A DNA stretch of 30,117 nucleotides, from positions 1-30,117 of IMG/VR virus record IMGVR_UViG_3300033144_002943; one strand, 5' to 3'. Source of the stretch: a virus. Positions 7,848 through 15,442 of this stretch are shown here, in pieces (position 1 is the first letter of the stretch; every line of letters begins with the position of its first letter). The position numbers and the translations under genes are program-made. The notes under the pieces were generated by a model. The model saw nothing but the letters and a program-made list of their open reading frames with translations. It was not told where the DNA came from and ran no database searches.

Positions 7848-9822
7848 TTCTAGGTATCTGAGACCAGGAATATCCTGGAGGAATACCCCTGATGCCCTGG
7901 AGCCAATTAGGGAGTTTGGAACTGCTAAACCTTTTTATCCCTCACAAGATCATTGTATTCTTGAGGTGAATACCGACACGCAGTTTATGTGTTGGTATGA
8001 TATAACGGTAGATTATGACGATAATGCGGGAGATTATGGAGATTTTCCACCCAACGTCTATGCTATGTTGATTAAATATAATGAAGTAGATGGATATTCT
8101 CGTGGTCCCGTTACTCAAATCGGGGGTATTCTACCTGGTGAATTTGACGGAGGGAGTGACCTCTATTGTATTGGCAATCCAAGAGCAGTAAAGATTAGGG
8201 ATGGTGTTGTCGCATTTGCTACTACTCAAGGTAATTACGGTCAAAGTGGTGCTGATAGATATAAAATATACGGTCAGGTTATTACTTGTAATGCTGATTT
8301 AACAATGACCTTACCAGGCAATACTAAAATTCTTGAATCACAAAGTAAGGGGTTTTATTCCTTTTTTGCTATGGAAACAATTAACGGAGACGATGAGTTC
8401 ACAATTATTGCTAGGAGCATTGCGACTTGGGATCATACTTCGGCATACGGATTTACCGTTTCTGGTAATGCAATTACTATGGTTGCCTCATCAATGGCCT
8501 CTAATGCTTATTGGGTTATTGGAAGTGGGTGGTCGTTAGAGACAAATGAAAATAATTTTACTGCGGTGGCAGCAACATCTAATGTGGAATCAGATAGACA
8601 GGACATTGAGAACGGAGAAACCTATACAGTTTTATTTACAATAACTAATTATGGTGGTGGTAGTTTTTCGATGAAAATTGGTGGTACTGAAACGGCTGTA
8701 AAAAGCGGTAATGTTAGTTGGACAGAGGAAATTGTGGCGGGAGCAACAGGAAAAATTGAACTTGTTGGAGTGGGTTTTACTGGTAGAGTTAAAACTATTA
8801 AAGTTTATGTTTGTGTAGATCACGATTTAAGTGATAATTCATATTGGGATAAAGGCGACGGATGGACGGTTACAGGAGGAGAACTTCGCATTACTACTCC
8901 GGCGGCACCGTCTAAAATCCAACCCGCAACGCCACTAAAATTAAATGGTAAAAGGATTCATTGTTATTCGCTTTCATATAATCCGGTAGGAGGTAAGCCA
9001 AATTCAGTTACTTTTGATGTCGGCGGTGCAACTGGTTTTACTAATCAGGCAGCTCCATTCGATACAAGTTCGTTTATCGCATCATCTGATGAATGTTATA
9101 TACAGGGAACTCCCGAAACTGTTGCACAGCGTATTTTATATTTTAGGGTGGCAATTCTAACAGGACACTTGAGCGTTTCTATAAAGGATGGATTTGAGTT
9201 TATTAAAACCAGGGCTGATGAGGGTATGTTCACTTGGACATACAATAGTTCACGCTATCCTCACTTTAGGGCGTTATTATTAACGCAGTCGGCAGGCGTT
9301 CCAACCTGGACGGTTGGGAGTGAGCATCATATCGAATACAACCCGACACAATTTCAGGCTCCAGGCGCATATCTTGAAGATGGTAAAGTTGTTGTATCTC
9401 ACGCAGGGGACTTATTTGTTTTTGCTGTTAATGCAGGAAAGATAACAACACTCACGCAAACAGCACTAAGCGATATAGACCCAAGATTCCAGGCCAAGGG
9501 AAGCGAAATAACGGCACACGATTCCAACACTTTCGCACTTCTCCCGAGAGGTGTGGATAGTGTTTACGATGTATGGTTTGCTGTTATGTCGCTTGATGGT
9601 GCTAATGTACCTGTGCTTGATTTTGCTGTTAGAACAAATGGCGGCAACCAGGCTATTGGTGGTTACAATACGCTCAATGGGGCCATCGGGAAATTTACCG
9701 ATGAAGGGTTCCTGGTTGGGTTTCCAGACAAAAGCACTGGATCTGGTGACCCAAAATACCTTGCAGCAACTTATGAAATTTATGATTTAGACGAACTTTT
9801 GATTGGTCCGGAAAATCCATAA
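7819..9822 (+). CDS. Tail/appendage protein with two nested sugar-binding-like domains
   Basis: A 667-residue, beta-rich protein with no named family that I recognise. Outer parts (about residues 35-215 and 465-660) show short strand pairs such as NPRAVKIRDGVVAFATTQGN, PGAYLEDGKVVVSHAGDLFV and GAIGKFTDEGFLVGFPD, as in beta-propeller or receptor-contact proteins. Between them lie two diverged jelly-roll units. One begins YWVIGSGWSLE near residue 231; the other begins YWDKGDGWTVTGGELR near residue 342. Each has an N-terminal 'W-x-x-G-x-GW' strand and later G-x-x-Y/H strands, as in carbohydrate-binding-like modules of phage tail proteins. DNA from about 7920 to 9640 is visibly more A/T-rich than the flanking genes. 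A role in host-surface or sugar binding on the tail is inferred. It lies between two neck genes, an unusual slot. Confidence 0.6.
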   Translation: MPHRKSLRSNSRYLRPGISWRNTPDALEPIREFGTAKPFYPSQDHCILEVNTDTQFMCWYDITVDYDDNAGDYGDFPPNVYAMLIKYNEVDGYSRGPVTQIGGILPGEFDGGSDLYCIGNPRAVKIRDGVVAFATTQGNYGQSGADRYKIYGQVITCNADLTMTLPGNTKILESQSKGFYSFFAMETINGDDEFTIIARSIATWDHTSAYGFTVSGNAITMVASSMASNAYWVIGSGWSLETNENNFTAVAATSNVESDRQDIENGETYTVLFTITNYGGGSFSMKIGGTETAVKSGNVSWTEEIVAGATGKIELVGVGFTGRVKTIKVYVCVDHDLSDNSYWDKGDGWTVTGGELRITTPAAPSKIQPATPLKLNGKRIHCYSLSYNPVGGKPNSVTFDVGGATGFTNQAAPFDTSSFIASSDECYIQGTPETVAQRILYFRVAILTGHLSVSIKDGFEFIKTRADEGMFTWTYNSSRYPHFRALLLTQSAGVPTWTVGSEHHIEYNPTQFQAPGAYLEDGKVVVSHAGDLFVFAVNAGKITTLTQTALSDIDPRFQAKGSEITAHDSNTFALLPRGVDSVYDVWFAVMSLDGANVPVLDFAVRTNGGNQAIGGYNTLNGAIGKFTDEGFLVGFPDKSTGSGDPKYLAATYEIYDLDELLIGPENP

Positions 9823-9835
9823 TTAGGAGAATTAT

Positions 9836-10384
9836 ATGGGCGACACAACTTTAACTGAATTAAGACAAGACGTCTGGGAACTCCTGGGGATTGAGCCTGG
9901 AGAAGGGATCCAGATGGAGCGGATCGACAAGGCCATCAACGATGAGATCCGATACCTTACAAAAGAGGGTAAGTTATTAAAAGAATCAGCCATTGGTGGG
10001 ACAGTGGCGAACCAGGAACGCTATGATCTGAAATCTGCCCTGATCTGGATCGCAGATAAGAACCCAACCGATTCCGGTGCGGTAATTAACGAAGGCGCCG
10101 TATTTGCTGCCGGGGACGTAACACTAACGGTGGATGACGGTACCAAGTTTACGGAAAACCAATATGCAAAAATTGATAATGAAATTATAAAGGTCACGGG
10201 AATCGCAGCTAATGATCTGACGGTAACCAGGGGCCAGTTCGGGACCACGGACGCAGCGCACGATGATGGCTCCACTATTTATATAGCAGCTGCTCTAAAT
10301 ATTTTAAAGATCACCAGGGTTGACTATGATGATTACGAGATTGATAAGAGCGACGAAAGTAGAATTAGGAGGGTAACGATATGA
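9836..10384 (+). CDS. Putative head-tail adaptor, N-terminal half with inserted beta module
   Basis: Residues 5-62 (TELRQDVWELLGI, IDKAINDEIRYLTKEGKLL, then a VANQERYDL strand) look like the start of P22 gp4-type or related adaptors. In those proteins RYDLP-S-D is followed directly by 'LRI-x-RV-x-Y-D'. Here that continuation (NILKITRVDYDDYEI) appears only at about residues 153-167. A beta module sits between (about 65-150), ending YAKIDNEIIKVTGIAANDL, then TVTRGQFGTTDAAHDDGSTI. The module resembles an 'E-x-x-x-V-x ... V-x-RG-x-x-G-T-x-x-x-x-H-x-x-G' unit that recurs in the protein at 11110. The gene ends ATGA, four bases overlapping the next gene, which looks like the missing C-terminal half. 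Start ATG 9836 has AGGAGA. Confidence 0.6.
   Translation: MGDTTLTELRQDVWELLGIEPGEGIQMERIDKAINDEIRYLTKEGKLLKESAIGGTVANQERYDLKSALIWIADKNPTDSGAVINEGAVFAAGDVTLTVDDGTKFTENQYAKIDNEIIKVTGIAANDLTVTRGQFGTTDAAHDDGSTIYIAAALNILKITRVDYDDYEIDKSDESRIRRVTI
10367..10383 (+). promoter_or_regulatory. Internal ribosome-binding site for the second adaptor half
   Basis: AGGAGGG at 10367-10373 stands seven bases before the ATG at 10381, within the last codons of the upstream gene. It argues that the downstream frame is truly initiated rather than reached by an error in the sequence. Confidence 0.7.
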
Positions 10385-10743
10385 CCAGTCCATTTAGTCG
10401 GCCGATCAGCCGCAGGATCTATTATGTTGTGGATAAAATGATGGGGATCTATTACACTCCCGCAACGGACAATATCCCTATCCGGGTCCACTATGTTCCG
10501 ACACCAACTCCGATGAGTGATGTGATCACGACACTGCCCATAGATGACGACTTTAAGGACGCTGTGACATATGGGGCCGCACTGAGGCTCGTTAAGCTGC
10601 TGATGCCTAAAAACCCAAAGAAATTTATGGTCCTTGAAAGTGGACTCAAAATAGACTATGAAGAAAAGAAAGCAGAGGTCCTGGCAGCCGGAGATAATCT
10701 GGCCGGAGACGATCACGCCAGGGTAGGCTTTAGGGATTATTAA
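10381..10743 (+). CDS. Putative head-tail adaptor, C-terminal half
   Basis: A 120-residue protein opening with RRIYYVVDKMMGIYYTPATD, then IPIRVHYVPTPTPMSD, then LPIDDDFKDAVTYGAALRLV. In single-chain phage adaptors this is the expected second half: a strand giving 'I-G-L-Y-P-x-P', then 'I-x-V-x-Y', then 'LP-x-x-F-x-D-A-x-x-Y-x-A' on the docking helix. It has its own AGGAGGG site and overlaps the upstream gene by ATGA, so the two products are probably made together and may assemble into one fold. It ends one base into the next start (TAATG at 10741-10745). A stand-alone small neck protein is the alternative reading. Confidence 0.6.
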   Translation: MTSPFSRPISRRIYYVVDKMMGIYYTPATDNIPIRVHYVPTPTPMSDVITTLPIDDDFKDAVTYGAALRLVKLLMPKNPKKFMVLESGLKIDYEEKKAEVLAAGDNLAGDDHARVGFRDY

Positions 10744-11138
10744 TGGGAACAACGCAATTAGGTGAAAATAGATTTCTCTCCAGGTTAGGGAACTTCGCAC
10801 CCGGCCTGGTGACTTTTTTCTCTGCTTTGGACCAGGAAGGTTTCCAGATATTTAAGAATGTTAATAATCTTAAACGGGGCCAGGTTGACAAGGTCAAGGG
10901 CCAGGGGAATAAGTCCACCACCCAAAACGTGGATAACTATACCAATGTCGAAGGCCAGGGGTTCTTCACGTATAGATCTGAGAAAAACCAGAGTGACGCA
11001 TCTGTTTCTACCTTCTGGTGGTTAACCTATCTAAAGGTTAGCGCAGCTTTCAAGATCCTACGCTGCAGTGCTGATAGTACCGGTTTATGGGGGGAGATCA
11101 TAGCGCAAGGTGGCGCCTTATGGCCAGGGACCGCTTAA
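10743..11138 (+). CDS. N-terminal portion of tail/stabilisation protein, separate frame
   Basis: A 131-residue product starting in a TAATG overlap. It begins ENRFLSRLGNFAPGLVTFFS and contains ALDQEGFQIFKNVNNLKRGQ, TYRSEKNQSDASVSTFWWLT and AFKILRCSADSTGLWGEII. It reads like the first part of a larger beta-rich tail protein, not like a complete small protein. The downstream 806-residue frame lacks such an N-terminus and begins within this gene, shifted by one base. The two may be one ancestral protein separated by a frame change (programmed, mutational or a sequence error), or a genuine two-gene arrangement. There are no catalytic or membrane features. Confidence 0.6.
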   Translation: MGTTQLGENRFLSRLGNFAPGLVTFFSALDQEGFQIFKNVNNLKRGQVDKVKGQGNKSTTQNVDNYTNVEGQGFFTYRSEKNQSDASVSTFWWLTYLKVSAAFKILRCSADSTGLWGEIIAQGGALWPGTA

Positions 11139-13530
11139 CTTCGGTAACGTGGCCAACCCTAGCCTTTGGTACGATCATATTAAGCGCAATATTTTCGGCA
11201 AGACTCAGTCCTATGCCACTACAAAATTCCCGAACTTCTATCAACCAAGTATGGCCGTAGAGTTAGATGATTGGTTTCTAAAAAAACAAGAATTAGTTGC
11301 ACCAACAATTGTCAAGATGGATTCTGCTATGGATTATACTGGTTTAGTCAACGCTGCCAATGAGGTGGGCCTGTTTGTTTATGATCCGTTGCACAGTTAT
11401 GGGTCAGGTGGGATAGCGGTAGACCTTCACAAACTTTGGCCGGATGCCGATTCTAAGGTCTTAGAGTTATTTAAAGAGGACGATCGATGGGCAGTAACAT
11501 ACGTGTATGATCACGTACAGGAGTCTGAACTTTCCAGGGACGGTGATGGTAATATTGGTATCACCGGGTTTGAGGCTATTCCAGGAGTTGACCCGGTAGA
11601 TAGTGGATCTACAACCGGGATAGCGGTTACTGCTACTACCCCTCAGTTCCTAATCTCTGAGGCTATACCATTTGCGTCCGGTGGTTTTATTTTGATTAAT
11701 GGTGAAGAGATGCGCATCATTCGGATGGATCAGGGGTCTGGCTTAACAACAATTACTGTTGAGCGGGGTTATAACGATACTGAAATAACTACACACGGAT
11801 TGGGCGACATAATCTACTTTGTCGGGAATCCGCAAAAGGCCAGGGCAATTAACCTGGTTCCTTATATCGGAACAATCGGGACTGATTGGAACGAAAGGAT
11901 TACCGGGATCAATGTTTACTGGCAACCAACAGGCGATATAGACTGGTATTATGTTGGTCATCTTGATACGGAAAAAGGTTATTCAGATTCTTCGGTTGCC
12001 AATTTCGAGGCCCCCGAGGATTACGATAATATTAAAAGTAATGGCGCCAATGGGACGAATAATTTTGGATTTTGGCAGGCCTGTCCTGACGGCACGAGTA
12101 AGAGTACTCCAGATCCGGAGTTTCGAGCAGCTGAAGAACCCTCAAGCGGCGAGGCCAATTGGGTCCATACGGCGGGTTTCACCCAGGCCGTTGTTGGTGA
12201 TATCGCTATTGGTAATATTCTCCCGACCGGTGATGTTAATGTGGCTACGCTATTTAATCTTATGACATCATACAGGGGCAGGGTTTGGGTAAGAACTGAT
12301 AATAATATTGCTTTCGAGGCGACTTATATTCACGGCAATCGTTTTAATTTACATCCCTATCTTAATTTAGATCTTGAATTAACCAGTATCGGTGTGTTTG
12401 CACTGCGAACTGATGTTATAACAAATTGGTATATGCCTTTTGACGGACTCAAGATTGCAACCTACCAGGGTCTAACTGGCCGGGAAGAAACAGAGCGGAT
12501 TAGGGCCTACCGGTGGAAGTCTTCTTGTGAGGCTGAAAATGGTGAGATGTATATCTTTAATGTGGATTCGATCGATGACCAGGGCCAGACCCTTCACGAG
12601 CGCTCCAGGTTAATGTGGACCTCTCCTGGCAAATCGGACGATTTTCATATTACCAGATCCATTCCTATGGGTAAGAACGATGGCGACGAGGGCGTCGCTG
12701 TAGTGTACTGGAATGGTCGCATATTTGCCTTTAAAGAGCGCAATTTGTATGTTCGGAACGTCGTGTCGCAGATGCGGTATCAAGAGGGGCATTACCCCGG
12801 ATACGGCTGTTATTATAGGCACGCAGCTGTGGCCACACCTTATGGGGTCTGTGCGGTTGATATTGCCCGGATCAACCTGTATGATATGGAGAGCCGGCCA
12901 GTGGAGTTGACATTCCCCTGGCGTGATGATTACCAGGCGCTTACGTTGAATCGGCCTACACTATCATACTCTGGAAAAACAAACGAACTTTATTTTATCC
13001 CAGATACTTCTGGAACAGATTTAGATCTGTATAAATATAACTTTGATTCAAAGTCCTGGTCGCAACAAACTATGCCGGCCACATCGGCAATGAGCAATAT
13101 GCGGATGGGCGAGGCTATGGAGCCGATGGCCAATTTCTATCTGGACGATTCTCAGGATGTGGTCCAGACTAAAGAATTTAATAACGCAGGCACGGACAAT
13201 ACTGATGCGGCTGATGTTAAAACGTATAAATTTGACGGAGGAAATCCTTATCGTGAAAAGAATTTAAGAATAGTAAGAATCATTTATAAGACCGACGATG
13301 AGGTGGCTGACGCACTTACAATAAAGATTTATAGGGATGGGAGTGCGACTATAAGCGACACTTTAACATTCGGTGCAAGTGCTGCTTTAACCATAGCTGC
13401 GGATAAGGATAATATCACGAATGCGAAGAGAACATTTAAAACTTTAGAACTTAGAGTACAATGTGCAGGGCAGGATCTGGCCATAGACGATGTGGCCATT
13501 GAATGGTCCTGGATGGGACTAAAAACTTAG
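11110..13530 (+). CDS. Large tail stem / stabilisation protein
   Basis: An 806-residue, beta-rich structural protein in the position of the podovirus tail needle/stabilisation or hub protein. Residues 188-240 contain GGFILINGEEMRIIRMDQG and ITVERGYNDTEITTHGLGD, the same module type as in the gene at 9836. The middle region shows repeated strand-turn patterns with TYQGLTGREETERIRAYRW, EAENGEMYIFNVDSID and YWNGRIFAFKERNLYVRNV, as expected of a propeller-like fold. The C-terminal part (NLRIVRIIYKTDDEV ... ELRVQCAGQDLAIDDVAIEW) resembles the terminal beta-sandwich of P22 gp10-like proteins. The start is assigned to GTG 11110 only because an in-frame TAG at 11101 blocks anything earlier. The GGGGAG 13 bases upstream is poorly spaced. 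A longer product through frameshifting from the previous gene is plausible. Confidence 0.65.
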   Translation: MAPYGQGPLNFGNVANPSLWYDHIKRNIFGKTQSYATTKFPNFYQPSMAVELDDWFLKKQELVAPTIVKMDSAMDYTGLVNAANEVGLFVYDPLHSYGSGGIAVDLHKLWPDADSKVLELFKEDDRWAVTYVYDHVQESELSRDGDGNIGITGFEAIPGVDPVDSGSTTGIAVTATTPQFLISEAIPFASGGFILINGEEMRIIRMDQGSGLTTITVERGYNDTEITTHGLGDIIYFVGNPQKARAINLVPYIGTIGTDWNERITGINVYWQPTGDIDWYYVGHLDTEKGYSDSSVANFEAPEDYDNIKSNGANGTNNFGFWQACPDGTSKSTPDPEFRAAEEPSSGEANWVHTAGFTQAVVGDIAIGNILPTGDVNVATLFNLMTSYRGRVWVRTDNNIAFEATYIHGNRFNLHPYLNLDLELTSIGVFALRTDVITNWYMPFDGLKIATYQGLTGREETERIRAYRWKSSCEAENGEMYIFNVDSIDDQGQTLHERSRLMWTSPGKSDDFHITRSIPMGKNDGDEGVAVVYWNGRIFAFKERNLYVRNVVSQMRYQEGHYPGYGCYYRHAAVATPYGVCAVDIARINLYDMESRPVELTFPWRDDYQALTLNRPTLSYSGKTNELYFIPDTSGTDLDLYKYNFDSKSWSQQTMPATSAMSNMRMGEAMEPMANFYLDDSQDVVQTKEFNNAGTDNTDAADVKTYKFDGGNPYREKNLRIVRIIYKTDDEVADALTIKIYRDGSATISDTLTFGASAALTIAADKDNITNAKRTFKTLELRVQCAGQDLAIDDVAIEWSWMGLKT

Positions 13531-13543
13531 TTAGGAGGACGTT

Positions 13544-14266
13544 ATGTCATTATTGTATCTATATTTAAGAAATCAAGCGAAGCAGAAGAAAAAAGGCAAG
13601 AAAGAGACCAAAAAAAGAGAAGAATATTGGAAGTGGGCGGAGGAAACCTATGGAGTTGTTCGCCAGGGCAAAGGAAAATATGTAACTCCGGATGGGATGA
13701 TGTATCAGTCTTCAGCTGATGCAATCAACGCTATCATTACTGAACGCAAGTCTGATGAGAAAACCGCTGAACTTAAAGCCGATGTAAATCGCAGAGAAGG
13801 TCGGCTCAAAGGTTTAATTTCTGAAACCGGTGATGAACTCACGGATCTGGCCAGGCGCAAGTCTTCTAGGATGGGTGGACTAAACGCTCGTTTGGCTCAA
13901 GGTGCCTTTCTCAACCAAGGGTTTGATCCTGCAGCGTCAACAGTGGTGGGGGGACGAATAGCCGCTAACCAGGCAAGATCTCTTTCTGACGTTCTACAAA
14001 GTGTCCGTGGACAAACTAAATCGCAGTTAGCCGGAGTAGAGGCCGGTGGATTTGGCAGAGACTTTACCCAGGCAGGCTTAAGGCTAGACTCACGAAACCT
14101 ATCTGATAGAATGCAACAATTTATGATGTCCCAGGGAATGGAACGTGATAAGATCCAGGCTATGTTCGATATGCAACCAGAATGGTGGGAAACCGCATTG
14201 CAGGGAACTTTTAGTGGAATTGGTCAGGCAGCCGGCACAGCAGCCGGAACGGCAATGATGGCATAA
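13544..14266 (+). CDS. Putative internal virion (ejection) protein 1
   Basis: A 240-residue helical protein, strongly basic at the N-terminus (residues 10-30, mostly Lys/Glu). A small WAEETYGVVRQGKGKYVTPDG segment follows, broken by G-x-x-Y/V turns. The middle is amphipathic (ELTDLARRKSSRMGGLNARL). The C-terminus is a Gly/Ala-rich, membrane-seeking stretch (GIGQAAGTAAGTAMM). Podovirus ejection proteins, which leave the capsid with DNA and form a channel across the envelope, commonly show this composition, and they lie just before the largest internal protein, as here. AGGAGG lies before the ATG. There is no family-specific motif, so the role is inferred from order and composition. Confidence 0.55.
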   Translation: MSLLYLYLRNQAKQKKKGKKETKKREEYWKWAEETYGVVRQGKGKYVTPDGMMYQSSADAINAIITERKSDEKTAELKADVNRREGRLKGLISETGDELTDLARRKSSRMGGLNARLAQGAFLNQGFDPAASTVVGGRIAANQARSLSDVLQSVRGQTKSQLAGVEAGGFGRDFTQAGLRLDSRNLSDRMQQFMMSQGMERDKIQAMFDMQPEWWETALQGTFSGIGQAAGTAAGTAMMA

Positions 14267-14275
14267 GGAGGTATT

Positions 14276-15442
14276 ATGGGCAGATTTAAAGTAAAAAGAC
14301 GAGGTGGGGCGTTTGGGGCCATAGCATCCGGTCTCGGTATTGGGTTAGGTAAAGGACTTGGTAATGCCTCAACAATGATGATGAAGGCCAGGCTTTCTCA
14401 AATGCTCAAAGAGGATAAAACCCGGGAAGATTATATTAAAGAGGCTGACAAGTATATGAGTGGTGTCCAGGATAACAATATCACGGCCGAGTACAGATCC
14501 CTGCGGAGACAATTCAGCAAAGGGGAAATTGGGCAAGATGTGATGGACGCTTTCATTGATCAAAACCTGGTCGATAATCCCGATATTTATGTTTCTGAGT
14601 CAGAGCGGAGAGCAACTAATAAAGACCTCAGGACACGCACCCAAGAAAAGGTTGAGCAGATAGAGGCAGGCAAAGGCCCACTAACTAAGGCTTATTATAA
14701 ACAGATTGCCTCAGACACAATAGCTGCCGCCGAAGAAGGTAAAACTTTACAGGAGTACAGGGACGAAAACAGCGACGTTAACGAAGTCTTAACAAATCTA
14801 AGAACTCGGGCAGCTAAAGAAATGGAGGGGGATGGCTATCTAGAGTGGAAGGCAAACCAATTTGGACGAGGCTATGTGAATCAGGATGAATTTTATCAAT
14901 CGATTTATAATAGTCCAACATCACTTGGCGTAGAAACCGGAGTAGGTAGTCTGGCTAAAAATAAATGGGAGTTTACTAATCCGAATGCGACCGGGGATGA
15001 ACAGAAGGTATATGAGTACAGCCAAAAGAAATATCCTTTTGAAACTGACGCCCGCAGGGCATATGCGACGGAACTAGCGGCAAGTGAGTATGAAAAAGAA
15101 CTTGATATGTTGTTTGGTAATGAGGTCGCTCCTGAGAAAGTTGATCAGCCTGCCACACCTTATGCGCCCAACAAACCACAGCACGGTCCGCCGAAACCAC
15201 GTACAACTAGTGGTGGTGGCGCAGGATCCGGTGTTCCGCCTAGAGATAGAACATATGCCGGTCCAACCAATGCACAGATGAAAGGAATGCCACTGCAGCC
15301 AGGTGCGATTACATCGACCAATCCAAAGACCGGCAATCGGATTCAAATGTTACCAGGTACTACAATCTGGGTCCCGGTAGTTGAAAATCCAAAGAATTTT
15401 TCACCACCACCAGGTGATTCAAAATTGAGGCCTAAATTTTAA
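14276..15442 (+). CDS. Putative internal virion (ejection) protein 2
   Basis: A 388-residue protein with a perfect AAGGAGGT ribosome-binding site. Residues 10-30 form a glycine-zipper-like hydrophobic helix (GGAFGAIASGLGIGLGKGLG) that could insert into membranes. Residues 40-285 are charged and helical (LKEDKTREDYIKEADKYM, RTRTQEKVEQIEAGKGPL). From about residue 290 it turns into a Pro/Gly-rich, unstructured linker (PPKPRTTSGGGAGSGVPP) and ends with a short beta element (QMLPGTTIWVPV). It overlaps the giant gene by one base (TAATG at 15440). The Gly-zipper and its place between ejection-like genes suggest that it travels with the DNA. I recognise no named family. Confidence 0.55.
   Translation: MGRFKVKRRGGAFGAIASGLGIGLGKGLGNASTMMMKARLSQMLKEDKTREDYIKEADKYMSGVQDNNITAEYRSLRRQFSKGEIGQDVMDAFIDQNLVDNPDIYVSESERRATNKDLRTRTQEKVEQIEAGKGPLTKAYYKQIASDTIAAAEEGKTLQEYRDENSDVNEVLTNLRTRAAKEMEGDGYLEWKANQFGRGYVNQDEFYQSIYNSPTSLGVETGVGSLAKNKWEFTNPNATGDEQKVYEYSQKKYPFETDARRAYATELAASEYEKELDMLFGNEVAPEKVDQPATPYAPNKPQHGPPKPRTTSGGGAGSGVPPRDRTYAGPTNAQMKGMPLQPGAITSTNPKTGNRIQMLPGTTIWVPVVENPKNFSPPPGDSKLRPKF

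Noticed and set aside
13544-15442. Tape-measure protein
   Set aside because: The helical proteins here are too short and lie before the giant internal protein; there are no tail-tube or chaperone genes, so ejection proteins fit better.
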